Source: Heterostelium album PN500 (Eukaryota > Evosea > Eumycetozoa > Acytosteliales > Acytosteliaceae). From it: DNA of 64,000 nucleotides. Each line of letters starts with the position of its first letter. Position 1 is the first letter of the stretch. Positions 10,164-23,656 of this stretch are shown here, one piece after another. The notes under the pieces were generated by a model. The model was not told where the DNA came from. It saw only the letters and a list, made by a program, of their open reading frames with translations, and made no database searches. The stretch covers positions 1,674,857 through 1,738,856 of the forward strand of contig NW_008805063.1 in NCBI RefSeq assembly GCF_000004825.1, in the 5' to 3' direction. The translations under genes were made by a program, and so were the position numbers.

Positions 10164-12687
10164 ATGAATTCATTTATCATTAATAACATACAATACCATT
10201 CAAAATCAAGATTTCCAAACAGTAATTCATCCAATGATGTATATTTAGTGTCTGGTATAAATAACGGTTTGGTAAGATCATTTTGATATCAAATAAATCA
10301 ATTGATAATCGTAAAACTAACAAATCAATTCAAAAGTATGTTTATAAAAAGATAAACTATAAAAATAAACAACAAATTTATGAAAGAGTTGAGAATGAAA
10401 TCAAAGCAATGAAATTACTCCAAGATAATCCAAGATTTGTACAACTTGTTGACTATCATGATGATAAAGACAATCAAATCTTTCATATCATCACTGAATA
10501 TTGCAAAGGTGGTGATCTTGAACAAGAGTATAAGAGTTTAATTGATCAAAATCAGTATGTAATAAATATTAATTGACAGTTATCTATAGATAATATCTTA
10601 GAACTAACCACTTTTATATTGAATATAAAAATAGAATCATGGAAGAATCAGAAATTTGTAATTATATTTCACAACTTTTCAATATTCTTTTGGATCTTGA
10701 TGAGCTTGAAATTGTTCATTGTGATATCAAACCATTAAACATATTCATTGGCTTCGATATATATTATAATATTAAATTGATACTTGGTGATTTTGGATGT
10801 TGTAAATTCATTGATAAATCAACAATCATTAAATATCAAGATACAAAAAATCACAATCTTGAGTCAACTGTTGTGACAACAACAGGTGTTTCTAATTTGA
10901 AATCTATCGATACAGTCATGGATGATCCAAATGCAACTCGTGGAACTCATGGTTTTATTTCACCAGTAAGTAAATTAAATTATTTTACTATAATATAAAT
11001 TTTTAATTAAATTCAAATAATAATAACAATTAGGAAGCAATGAATCGACAATATGCTCAATCATCTGACATCTTTTCAATAGGATCAACGATACTCAAAT
11101 TATTATGTTGGTAAATACAAAATAATCATTTTTAAAATATTATTATCAATTGATATTAACTAGTTCTTTTGAATATTTAAATTGATCAGCCACCAAGAAG
11201 ATCAAAATAATCATACTCTATTCCAACATACTGGCGAAATTAAGATTTCTGAATCCAGATATTCAAAACAATTGATTGACTTAATTCATCAATTGTTGGA
11301 TCAGAGTCCAAAGAATAGAGAATCGATCAATCAATTATTGAACAAGTATATTAAAACTATCACCGATCGTCAAACAATTAGATTCAATTTAAATATTAAA
11401 TTCCGAAATACCTCAGAACATATCACCAGAATTGAATTTGGTGACGATTTTAATCAACCAATTCATTCTAATTCACTCCCTCCAAATCTAACATCATTAT
11501 CAATTGGAGATTTTTTCAATCAACCAATATCTATTGATGCACTTCCAAAATCACTCAAACATTTATCATTAGGATGGTCTTTCAACCAAAATTTTGAACT
11601 AGGAACTTTACCATCCTCTCTTAAATCATTAATTTTGTTAGGATTCAACCAAATATTATCAAAAGATGTGTTCCCTAAATCACTAAAATTATTGGTGTTT
11701 GGGGACGAATTCAATCAAGTATTATCAAAAGGTGTGTTACCTAAATCACTAAAATCATTGGTGTTTGGAGATGAATTCAATCAAATATTATCAAAAGATG
11801 TGTTACCTAAATCACTGGAATCAATGCAGTTTGGAGTTGAATTCAATCAAACATTATCAAAAGATGTGCTACCTAAATCACTAAAATCATTGGAGTTTGG
11901 GGATGAATTCAACCAAACATTAGCAGTCGGTGTGTTACCTAAATCACTGGAATCATTAAAGTTTGGAGATGAATTCAATCAAATATTATCGAAAGGTGAA
12001 TTACCTGAATCACTAAAAACATTAGAATTGCAGGTCTACAAACATAAAATTGAGAGAGAAGTTCTGCCACAACATCTTAGAGAGTTAAATTTTAATTTAC
12101 TTGATCAACCATTGGATAAGGGAGTATTACCACGATTTCTCCAAAATTTATGTCTTGGCTCTTATAAACATATGATTGGAGTAGGTGTTCTTCCATCTTC
12201 ACTTCAAAGATTATCAATTTTTGATCAATGTTTAACAAAAACCAATTTTGGAACACCTTTACCGAAATCAATGGAATCACTCTTTATTGGTAGATATCAA
12301 CCAGACTCGAGCAAAGAAGACAACATGAACTTCCATTCTCCACTAGATGATCTGATAGAGGCTAACAGAACAGAACTAACCTCAACCTCATCTTCTCATT
12401 ATTCATACAAATTCCTTTCCAATCTAAAAATCCTTGGAATTTATCTTGGTGGTTTTTTTGATGATCTTCACGAAAAATTCGAAGGATTGATATTAACTTC
12501 TTCTGATGATTCACTTTCATTTATCAAAGAATTCTATCCAGAATATTATTCAACACACAATTTATCCAATTTCAGAGATTGCTCCACTGATTCTCAAAAC
12601 CATCAAATCAAAGGAGAATACATCACCGCTCTACTTTTAACGACACACATAACACTGGAAAACAAAAAATCTAAATATTTCGAATAA
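10164..12687 (+). CDS. FNIP-repeat protein kinase
   Basis: Five exons join in phase: 10164-10271, 10337-10554, 10635-10965, 11034-11110 and 11190-12687 (743 residues). The N-terminal half is a Ser/Thr-type kinase. It shows a YKK lysine strand (about 38-42), a YCKGGDL hinge, an HCDIKPLNIF catalytic loop, a GDFG metal motif and an RGTHGFISPE activation segment (SPE in place of APE). All key catalytic residues are present. From about residue 310 there are some 15 FNIP repeats of about 22 residues (LPKSLKSLxFGDEFNQ type), then a degenerate C-terminal tail. Dictyostelids have a known family of FNIP-repeat kinases (fnk genes); I place it there without choosing an orthologue. Repeats between 11640 and 12010 are unusually alike. 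Substrates are unknown. Confidence 0.88.
11640..12020 (+). repeat. Homogenised 66-bp FNIP-coding tandem repeat, about 6 units
   Basis: The sequence repeats with a 66-bp period. The shared core is TTCAATCAA, an ATTATCAAAAG block, a GTGTTACCTAAATCACT block and TTTGGAGATGAA. Units differ at only a few positions, whereas FNIP units before 11640 and after 12030 are strongly diverged. This suggests recent expansion or gene conversion inside the gene. Confidence 0.8.
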
Positions 12688-12779
12688 AATTTCTTACTCA
12701 ACTATTTTTAAAAATAATGATCCAAAATTATTAGTTTTCTTTAAAAGAGTATCCAAATTTCATATTATTTTTAAAATTC

Positions 12780-13564
12780 AATAGATTTCTCTAAATCTAT
12801 TACTTTGCCAAACTTCGGAAGTTTCTCCAATAGGTATTAGTATATTAGAGATGATGATAATGGTTTGGTATCTCTGCTCCTACTTTGAGGTTACCTATAT
12901 CTCTATCATTTCTAGGTGGCCATAAAACATTAAGATTAAACTTTCAGATTCTCTCGATCATCTTGAAGGATTCTTCAGTTCTGGTCTGTTGTTTGTCTAT
13001 CTTGGTGTTGATGATATCCAGAAAATCTATCTAGAAGCACCAAACCAATCAATTGCTAACATGTTGTAGAAACCAGGCTATTAAAAGAGAAAGGTAATAC
13101 TTTTTGTGGGTATTTTTATTTTGTCATGAATAACCCTCTTTAAATAAACAGAAGTGTTTCTTGAACTTGAAAGTAATTCCCCAACGATAAATACATAGAA
13201 TACTTTTCCAAAGTTATCCCTTATTAATCAAATAATGTCTATTTGAATATTGGAGCTCAATTGGATTTGTTAGATCTTCAAGATATTGATATGGTCCTTC
13301 TTTTTATTGGAAATCAACTCTCGATGGAAACCATCAGTGGAACATAACAAGATAAATAATTATGTAAACTACGCCAAGGAGACCAAACTAATATACAACA
13401 AAACGAAAGTATTATTCGTCATTGTTTCAAATCTCTCTAGAGATAAGGAAACCTCGAGTGATAAATTGCCTCCAAATACTATAATCATAGATACTGAGTG
13501 TTCTCTCTCTTTCTTTGGTCCTATCTTTTCTTACTTTGTAGAAAACTATCCAACCAAAAGATAA
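12780..13564 (+). pseudogene. Decayed relative of an FNIP-type gene C-terminus
   Basis: Protein-like segments appear in changing frames: LGVDDIQKIYLEAP near 13000, YIEYFSKVIP near 13190, LLDLQDIDMVLLFIG near 13270, and an open stretch 13290-13564 reading KVLFVIVSNLS and SLSFFGPIFSY. Stops and frame changes separate them. Some phrases echo the tail of the gene that ends at 12687. I read this as a dead, tandemly duplicated neighbour. The last 90-codon piece could alternatively be an exon of an unannotated gene. Confidence 0.5.
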
Positions 13565-13635
13565 ACTTTTATTTTTGGACCATAAATAAACCTAAGATTA
13601 CACACTTAATTTGTTTATCTTTAAACCATAATTAT

Positions 13636-16600
13636 TTATTTATTTGAAAGATCATTCACTTGTTGGCGAAGTAATTTAATCTCATCGATAAGCAATGCAA
13701 TTGTGGTGTTTACTTGTGATGAAACGTTGGTGGCAATCTTGGCTTCCATGTCTTGAATGGCTTGGATCATAGAGTCACTCTTTTGGTGTTCACCTTGGAG
13801 TGAAATCGAAGCCTCCACTGGGAAGAGCGATAGAGATTTGTTTGTTTCAATCTTTCGAAGTGCATGCAACTCAGAGTCAGAGAATTGGTTCTGTTGTTTG
13901 TTGATGACACGCTCCTTCAGGTAGGCAAAGAAGTAGAGATAGTACCACTTGTTGTGATCATCTTCGACATGCTTGTTGAAATCGATACCTTTCTTCTGGA
14001 AGGTTTCTCTATCGATAGAGCAAATGAAACAGATGTTTGCTTTGTAGTCTTCAGTGAGAGCACGTTGATCACGGAGCTGACCAAACGTATCTACGATGAT
14101 ACCAAGAATTACATTCAACAAGAAAATGGATGTCACCACATAGAAAACAACACAAAAGACTGTCCAGGCCAATACAAATGCTGTTCCATTATTTGAATAG
14201 GCTTGATCAAATTTGAAAATAACAAATTGTACTAATTGACCAGATGTTGGAACACTATAAATATTATTTTAAAAATTATATTTTAATATTAACCTTTATA
14301 AAATAAACAATAGATTCTCTTATTCACTTACCCATAGAAAATATTTCCAAGGAAACATTGGTATAATGTAGAACAGAAATTTCCTTCACCATTTACATAG
14401 AATTCAGCAAAGAATGCATAAGAGAAAATAGAAAGTACATAGGTAGCTTGGATCATGAATGCACCCATCAATATTAAAGTTCCTTTATTAATATTGATTG
14501 CCTAATAAATTATAAAAAGTTATTGATTAATAATTTTTTGTATAAATATGAATCTTATGTTTAATACATACTCTAATTACAATACTAAGTGCTTTTGTTT
14601 TCAAAGTTATTTGGAATATATGGAATGAGTAGAACAAAGGATTATATAGACCAAGGAATGAGAATATTACAGAGAAAATAAAATATACTGATTTGGCATC
14701 CGTCATTATATGTCTTATATTAATGAATAGATACCTCCAAAATGAGAAATTAGATCTAACATAATGCTATTTATGGAAAATAAAATGATTATTAGAAAAA
14801 TATTAAAATAAATTAGATGTAATTATAATTACCATTCTTTCTGCGTTAGTTCTTAACATGAATGACTTTTGATTCTCTAAATATTTAATCCAACCTTTAT
14901 AAACTGTTACGGCTGCATTTCCAATGAAATAAGATACACTCGTAAGCAGACTGAATATGGTTTGGAGAATGGAGAGTGGTAAGATGGTTGCTCGGAAGAG
15001 GGTGGCACCAAAGTTTGAGGAATCCTGGAAACTGGTGGTTCCAGAGGTACCATAGATAATCAGTAGAATATTTATGACTATTGCCAAAGCAAAGTTGATA
15101 TACGCCCACTTGTTATAATGATTCGATATGAAGTAGGAGATTGGCGCTTGTTTCAATTGGTGTCGGTGCTCCAGCTCGATCAGCTTGATCTCTGACCAAA
15201 CCATAAAGGCGTCGAGTTTCTCTGCCGATTTGTTCCAGTTGATTTCATTGTTGATCATGTAGTCCTCCATGTCTTTCTGTAGTTCATTTTCATCGTTTTT
15301 GATCTTTGATTGCTCCTTGGCCTGAAGAATCAAACGACGACTGTACGAAGGAATCGGGAAGTAGATACGCTCCAGCTTGGAATTGTGGAACATTTCGACA
15401 CGACCGATACGAGATCGACAATGCTCACCACACGCCTGGAGACAATCGGCCAACTGGCGATTCTGGGAGGTGTCGTTGTCCGCGAGGATCTTGATCAGAC
15501 GGAACGACATCGCTGCCAGTTTGATGGCTTTTTCATTGTCGGTCTTGCTGCCACCACCCGATCCACCGAGCATATTGGTGTTCTCTTCGATCACTGAGTA
15601 ATCTAGTTCTTCAATCATGCGACTGACCACTCGCTGATCTTCACGATCGACCACATGCAACAGGAAATCCATAATCTCAATCTTGAGATCCAAGTACTTT
15701 TCATTCTTGACTGGATCACCACCGATATCACTCTTTCGCAAGATGTTACAAATGGCCTTGCACATCTGAACGTTGGTAACGGCAATCTGATTCTCAGGCG
15801 TATGCTTTACAATCTCCTTGAGACAAGAGAAGAATCGCGATGCCAAATTAATGGAATCCAAATCGATGTTGACAATGGTTTCCAAAATCTTTAGGAATTG
15901 GCACAATTCACGCAGGAGATCGTATGACTTGTAGTTGTCCGGTTGGCAACGAATGTAAGATTTGAAAAGACTGCTCGATCCCTGACACAACAGCTGCAAC
16001 ACCCTGAAGATATTCGACATAATCAAAAACTCTGTGGCATACGGGTTGGTATCGACTACCTGGTCGATATCGGTGTGTTTGTGAACCAACCCGAGAATTG
16101 TGTTGCCACGTTCAAACACCAGACCACCAGAGATATTGTGCTTGATGTTCTCCATTCGGAGATTTCTCTTGGTGTCACGCAGTGAGAGTTTGGCACGCTC
16201 CATCATGCCGTAGATATGCTTGAAAAACTGGATGTCCGGAGACGATGAGAAATAGGTTTGGATCGACTCCTTCACATATTCATTGGGAACAGGGTTGGTC
16301 GGGTCTGACTGCTCCTCGAGTAGCGCCAACAGCAGATTCAGCGCTTCCAGAGCAACGTCGTGAGATTTCGAACCGATCAAACCGATACACGCGGAATGAC
16401 AATACATCTCTGTCAGTTGATTCTGCATGATCCTCTTCTTCTGCGGGTGTGATTCCAACACCGACAGTAGAATCCTAATGCAATGTAGCTTCAGAGAGTT
16501 GTTCTCATAGAGAGTGTTACGGAGTTGGAACACCAGGATCTCGAGGAATGTGTTGACAGCTACTTTTCCACCTGCCGAGTCAGTACCAGAGAGTAAAGCA

Positions 16601-19600
16601 TTGAGTGCTTTGTCATCTTTCTCGAGGACGATCAACGCCAGTTGTTGATATCCACGCTCTCTGAATAGCTTTAGCATTGGATGTTCCTTCTGGTCGTAGA
16701 GATAGGTCGATGATTGCTTGGAGATCAGCGTGACAGAGTCGTCTGTGGTCTCTGAGCGTTGACGTGCCCACTTTGAATTCTGACGGTCGAGTCTAGCAAT
16801 GATTTCCTCGCAACCCTTGATAACCTCAGAGACGGACGACACTGAAATGCCAGGCGTGGAAGTCGGTGAGATGGCAGAACGATCCATCGACTTTAAGCAT
16901 TTGACGAGCGATACCAACAAATTGATCTTCTCATCCAAATCCAAATTCATAAGAATCGGATGAATTCCACCTGAACTCGGTAGATCTTCATCGCTTTGAG
17001 TTTGTTGAAGTAGAGTCTTCTTGTTGTTCGATAGTGATCCGTTGATACTATTACCGTTGGCTGCTGCTTGTTGTTGACTCGCTCTCATTGGAACACGAAT
17101 GGATTCATCGACACTGTAGAATTTCAATAGATTTCCCATGAGTACACTGCTGTAGAGCAGATGTTTCTGTGTTGCTTTGTCAAAGTAGAAACACTGTGAG
17201 TAGAAACGCTCCAGTATGGAGATCATCGGGAGAATGATGGAACGCGACATCATCAGGAAGTAATCGGACGACAATCGATCGGTGCTATAGCAAGTGTAGA
17301 GGAATTTCAATTGGTTGGTGAACTGGTCGATAAGATTCCAGAGATTCTCATTGAGTTGCAGTGCCAGTAGATCACCCTTCAACGTATCGGAATTGAAGTA
17401 AACTTCGTGCAAGAATGAAACGTAGGCACTCTTGAAACGGAATTGAAGATTCTGTTCGAGATACTCTTTGGTATCGTGAATCATCAGGGAGCTTGCTTCT
17501 CTTCCTGTTCCATCGGTTCTCACCACCAACACTTCGAAACAGTCGTGCATCGTAATGAAATCACGACAAATAATTTCGGTTGGAGTGTTTCTTCCGTAGC
17601 TACAAACAGAGAGTAACCAAACCAGTTCCAAATTGATAACAAATTCTCTTGGTAGAACTTCTTCCATCGATGTTACCAACATATGTTTGGCAGTGGATCT
17701 CATCAATTTCGGTTGAGTCGACTGTGACATATTTGTTGTCTTTACAGAACTAACTGAAATAGAACTACTATTATTGTTGTTACTATTGTTGTTGTTATTA
17801 TTATTATTTCCACCAGCACCATCTTGTTGATGTTCTTGAAGAGATTGTAATAGAATTTCTTGTAGACATGCATGTAGTTTGTAGGTTGAACTGTTGTTGG
17901 ATTTATGGAATTTGGAGATGGTTGCACCTTTTGGTTCTTTCATTACCTCCTTGACGGTGGAGAATGGAAGTAGCCATTTGGCAATGACCGGACGATACTC
18001 CTTGAGAAGATTGGAAATCGATATTTGAATCTCTGTCACTGCGCTGTAGCCACTTGGCTTCATAATCATGTTGAGGAATCGGAGGAATACTGGATCGACA
18101 TCCTTGACATCCTGATGAATAATGAATTCAATCAACAGTTTCATATAGGGCGACTCTCCAAACGATACACAAAGCTTGATGTTGTTCTTGAAGATCTCCA
18201 TCAGCGTCTCGATAGTACCGAAAATATTGCCATAGCGAATCAAATGACCGATGAGAAACTCTATGTATCCATAGAGTAGCTGTTGAATCGATGGATTATT
18301 CTTGCAGAATGCACGGAAGAATTCGTAGCACGAGCGGAATATCTTGGCGGCAAAACAAGATTGTTGAATTCGCTGAGTTTCCAGGGTTGGTGTGTTGCTC
18401 GACGACGAATGGATACTACTGAATGAACTATCCATCGAGAGTTTACCACCTTGAATTCCACTCGATCCTATTCCTCCAGAGTTGTTGGCGGTTGTGCTCA
18501 ACAGCGAACAGACTTCACCTCGCTCATCGACGAGATTCTCCAGAGTACATCCCATCTTTAAGATACCGATGATTCTCTTGTGAATTCCAATCACCTTGAG
18601 CATATTCTGATTCTTTTGCGCTTTGGCATCACCAGCTTCACACATATGAATGAAATACGCGAGAATCTTTAGCACCTCTTCCGTCTCGTTGTTGGTCAGT
18701 AGATTCGAACAACACTTGGTGATCTCCTCCATTTTCTTGATGGATTGCGAGTAGATGTTGTTGCTGACGTTCGCCGCTGGTAGAATCATCAATTTACGAA
18801 TGGGATGATAGAGTTGAGCGTATCCATTCTGATACTTATAGATTCTATTCAAAAAGGAGAGAACCAACGACGTCAGAATATTGTTCTCGTGTTTCAACTG
18901 GGCGAACAGTGTTGAAATGAATGGATTTCGATGATTTGGCATTGGTTTCTGTGAGTTTAGTGCAGTACCATCGAGTTTGTTGATCAGCAGCCGCTTTATC
19001 TGCTCCTCGGAATCGGTGACGTCCAGACTGCTACTACGGTTGTTGGCTGTCTGCTGCACCTGTTCGTTGAGCGACATCTCATTGAGGAACTGTTCGAATA
19101 TCGCTTTCTTCTGAAGACTCAGCATCTGGTGTAGGATCTGAAGAATCTCGATTTTTATGGCAACCAATATCGATGAATCGTCTTCGAGCAGACGCGAACC
19201 ACCCATCGTACGACCCAAGTCAGTGGATTGCACCTCACCGCCCGACGCATCACTCGATTGTACCTCCAAAATATCTTTCAACCGATTCAGCAGAATACGT
19301 TCCTTTCGCTTGAAGAATCCAAATTTGAAAGCATAGTTGGCAGCTATCAAGATCTTATGGAAGAATCCCCATTGTGGCCGTTGCAGCGAGATGTTCGAGG
19401 AATACATCAATCCCCAGCTGAAATTCTCTGGTCTGAGGACATAGTTCATTAGGAACTGTGAGATATTCGATGGATCCGAAACATGGAGAGGTTCGGTCAT
19501 TGGCGGAAACATTGTGAAGATATCGTCTTCGCCACCGCCACCGGACGACGCCAGCGCCATATTGGAACCATTGATATTGTTATTATAATAGCCAAATCCG

Positions 19601-22327
19601 TTCATACTTGCTAAACTATTGTTATTATTATTATAACTACCGAAATTACTATTATTATTGCTATTGTTACTATTGTTGTTGTTGTTATTGCTGTTGCTGT
19701 TGTTTCCAGTTAGATTATTGGTTCCGTTGACAGATCCATGCTGACGAATGGTATCCGATGATTTGGTGTTTCTTCCGAGTGTACTCTGACGTTGCTGTTC
19801 GATAGCGTTGGTTTGATCGAGTGGATTCCAAAAGTAGGTGATCTTTGCGTATGGTTTCTGTGGGTCGCAATCCATGTCCTTGTGGATGACGACGTTGGTG
19901 TAGCTGCCACGAAGTGTATACGGCAGATTCTCGTCCTTCAGACAGAGGAAGCATTCTTTGTACGATGCAAACTGTCCAACCAGTCTGATACCATTGTAGT
20001 TACGTCCACGTGAAACATTGGCATAGAGCGACAACGATTGCTCAAAGTAGCGTTGTGTCTTCTCGTCGCCCTTACTCATAAAGTCGGCCATCGACATCCA
20101 TTGTCCCGGCTTCACTTCGATCTCCACCTGCGAAGTGACACGTGTTTTCAGCAGCAGATCTGTATTCTTCTCGAGTAGATGGTCACAAAGATACTGTTGG
20201 TTCTTTACAATCGGTTTGTTGTTACACACACAGATCTCACTGAGTAGCTCCATGTACTTGGGATCGCGTGTCTGTCGTATCGCGTCGACAAACTCAATGA
20301 CTTTCTCCTCACTCAAATTCTCTAAGAGAATATGATTGTTCTTATAGATATCCAGTAGGACTGCACCCAATCCAAATGAAACAGCTCGTTCACGTAGTTC
20401 CAGTGGTCCAGAGATTGCCTTGACATGTCGATTGACTGTGATACCAATCTTCACATTTGATTTCGAAATCTGTTTGAAAATACGATAGACATAGCTTATG
20501 GTGAGAGGATCGAGAGGATTGAAGAACTTATTGAGCAAATCCAACAGTATTTTCAGATTATGTGAAGTCGCCAGTAGTGATTGATGTGTTTTTATCGGTG
20601 TACCCTCACGTTCCAGTGGATCCTCCACATCGGATTGCGTACAAAACTTGATCAACTCTATCAGAATAAACCGCAGCTCTTGTAACGATATCTTCTTCCG
20701 CAACTCCTGAGGCGATACGAAATGTCCAATCTTTGTCATCCTACTACTAACAAACTTGTAATCTTCCATCTGTGATTTCGGTATCGGTTTAATTTGGAAA
20801 TCATCATATTTAAAGAATTTCTTTGTTCCAACAAGCTGATAGAGTTTTAATTAGAAATTATTAGTTTTTGTTATTATTAATTATGAAATTAATCAAAATT
20901 AATCTACTTACATCACCATTATGAAAGAATGTTTCATCATTGATAAAATGTAACCAATATTTGGAGAGTGATTGTATTCTTACGAATGATCCATATGTTA
21001 CGTGTTCGATTGTATTTTGTTCTTTGGGAACGAAATAAAAGGTGGAATTTGGCGAGTATTTCTCGGATTCCGGAACGAGTATCAGTGGAATGTCTTCTTT
21101 GAAATTGTTGGAATCGGAAGATGAAATTTCATTGCTACTGGAACCAATTGGAATTCCACCAGACATATTGATACTTGTATTGTTAATGCTAATACTTGGT
21201 ACACTATTATTATTATTACTGTTGCTGCTGCTGCCGCTGTTGCCGCCAATGCTAATTCCCAACATTCCGCCTACGGTCTGTGAGGACGCTGCAGTTGGGT
21301 GTCCCAACGACAGATAACTCTTGGTTCCAAGCAGTCTGATTCTAAAATGTTGTCCAAAGAACACGTCGTTAACATTGCTATGCGAGGACAGCAAGTTCTT
21401 CGAGGAAACGAATATGTTCTTGGCGTTGACGGCCGAGCTGGTATCGAGTTCGATTTCGAATAGCGATTTTATAGAGGTTGGCGTCTTGGTGTTGTAAGTG
21501 AATGTCGTGTAGCTGTCGTCTTGTGTCGCCTTGATGAATCCACCTTCACGATGGAAGAATCGCAGCGGTTCGTTCGCCTTGACTACGTTCAGGCCGAGTT
21601 TGCCCTCGACATCCGACAGCTGTATTTTCCAAAGAGTTCCCTGCTCGTTCAGTCCAATCTCAAAGAATCCTTTCTCGTTGAAAAAGTTTGTTTCCCGCAG
21701 GAACAGACCTGTCTTCTCGTGACGCAGCAGCACCAAGTCCGACTGCTGGACTTTGGCGCCGTCCTGGCGATTCTGTGTGCGCGCTGGCGCGATCTTGAAA
21801 TAACACTTTTGGTTACCGTCGCCACGGAATCCAACTATACTATGCTTGGCATTGTAGTGTTTGGCAAACAAGAATTGATTGGTTTTCGGGTGGAACAACT
21901 GGATGATTTGTCCGTACACCAAATCTCTTCCCTCCAACTGGATGAGAGCAGTCTCGTTTGTGGTATCTTCAATGTCTTGATATTCCTCGAGTTGTTTCAA
22001 CTCTTGGTCACGATCTTGGTCGGCAGGATCACCACCACCCATTCCACCGAGACCCAACGTTCCAATGGGACTGTTGGTTCCACCGCCACCCTGTCTCTTT
22101 TTCTTTTTCAAAGCTTTCCTCGCGGTGTATTGTGTCATTGGATGTATCTTGAATACACATTCCTTCGATTTGTTCGGTTGAAGTACAGCGGAATCGTGTG
22201 CTTTACTAAAGAATCCTTCTTCCTCTTCTTGCTCCGAGTAGAACGTCACCAAATCACCTGTTTTCAGATTCTTTCCAACTTCATCCTCGTCGATTCCTAT
22301 ACCCATATGATGATCCATCATCATCAT
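13636..22327 (-). CDS. iplA: Inositol 1,4,5-trisphosphate receptor-like calcium channel
   Basis: Five exons on the minus strand (22327-20912, 20835-14833, 14766-14572, 14501-14332, 14254-13636) join in phase to give 2800 residues. The N-terminus has MIR-type beta-trefoil repeats (residues about 20-420), the ligand-binding part of the family. Then follow long helical RIH/RIH-associated regions, Asn- and Ser-rich inserts, and a C-terminal membrane domain starting about residue 2384. The final part is diagnostic: ILGIIVDTFGQLRD after the last helix, then a CFIC...H...H linker zinc motif and a coiled-coil tail, as in IP3 receptors. It should release Ca2+ from the ER or act in chemoattractant Ca2+ entry, as Dictyostelium IplA does. 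The loop before the last helix lacks a clear GGGVGD selectivity filter. It is somewhat shorter than D. discoideum IplA (about 3,200 aa by memory). Confidence 0.93.
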
Positions 22328-23656
22328 TTTACTTGATTTCTATCGATATAAATAAATACTATAATACTAAATAAATATAAATCAATTCTTAACTTTAAAA
22401 AACTATCTAAAAATTGACTGCTATGTTTGTGTTTTTCTAATTATTTCTGAAAAATTGAAATTTGATTTGTTCGGTTGATTGGTTTGATTGATTTGATTGT
22501 TTGTTTGTTTGTTTAAAATGTGTGGTGGTTGTTTCGATATGATAATACATAAATAAATAAATAATAATACTATTATAAGTGTAATTAGTTTAATCTAAGA
22601 TATATAAATGAAAAAGAAAATACTTTAGATTTAAAATTAATACTAACTTATTTAAAGAAATATAGAAAAGTTTCATTCACTACATACTTAAAATAAATAA
22701 ACGATCATTAAATATGATTGATAATTGAGTGTAGCCAGTGTCTATAGTTTTGTTTTATATCTGATAAAACAAAAAACTATCTATCTATTATCTATCTAAA
22801 TTGTTTTATAAAATTATATGAAATCAATTTAATTAGTAAATCTTATCTTTTTTTATTTTATTTTCTTATGATAAAAGTTAGTGCTGCACTGCAGTTGATG
22901 TTTTTTTTTTTTTTTTTATTATTTGGGTGAGTGATAATAAATTGATGACCTGTGTCTTTTAAAGTTGGTTGTTAAACTGTGTGTGTGAATGTGTGAATTT
23001 GTATGGATTACTTTTAATCAATGAAAATGTTAACAAAAAAAAACAAAACACTAAAAATAATAATAAAATTTACTAGTGTTTACTGTTTTGTGGTTGTATG
23101 TTGCAGTATATTGTAGTGAAGAATTGTGGTGTTTTGATTTTAAATCGATTTGAATTGGAGTACTTACTTTCCAATGTAAATAAAATACAAGATAAATATT
23201 AAGATAAAGAGTAATTATAAAATGGATATATAAATCTGATCTTATTAATAATTCTAAATAAATAGATCTTCTCTAATAATGGTATCTTATTACTTTTACA
23301 ATTAGTATCTTTTATAGTATCCCTCGCCACAAAAATAAATGATTAGTTTTTTTTTTTGGTCGGATCAAAAAAATCTCTGAAAAAAAAATTAAAAAAAAAT
23401 TAATGATGAATAAATCTTTGGCACAGATCATCAACCTACCGCCCAACAAAAGACAATTTTTTCTTTTTTTAGATTTTTTAAGTCAAAAATCTTCTTATTT
23501 TTTTCAGTTTTGGGATTTTTATTTTTGTTTTTTGTTTTTTTATTTTTGAACAGTTTTTTTTTTTTTAATAGTGTTGTTCGAAATGATCATTGTCTTTAAA
23601 GAATTTCCTTCACACTTTCATATTCAACCATATCAAATACACATACTAGTATTGGA
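22328..23656. other. Divergent promoter region of iplA and an FNIP kinase gene
   Basis: About 1.3 kb of AT-rich DNA between two divergently transcribed genes. It contains a TTTG tetranucleotide run near 22497-22515, a poly-T run near 22903-22917, and long A and T tracts at 23340-23580. No credible coding frame is present. Dictyostelid promoters typically combine A/T-rich boxes with an oligo-T start site, so the T tracts at 23460-23570 may belong to the downstream gene. Confidence 0.5.

Noticed and set aside
13864-14196. 110-codon plus-strand open frame
   Set aside because: Opposite the conserved IP3-receptor C-terminus; not a gene.
21521-22336. 271-codon plus-strand open frame
   Set aside because: Exactly antisense to iplA exon 1, which has clear MIR-domain coding; a shadow frame caused by codon bias.
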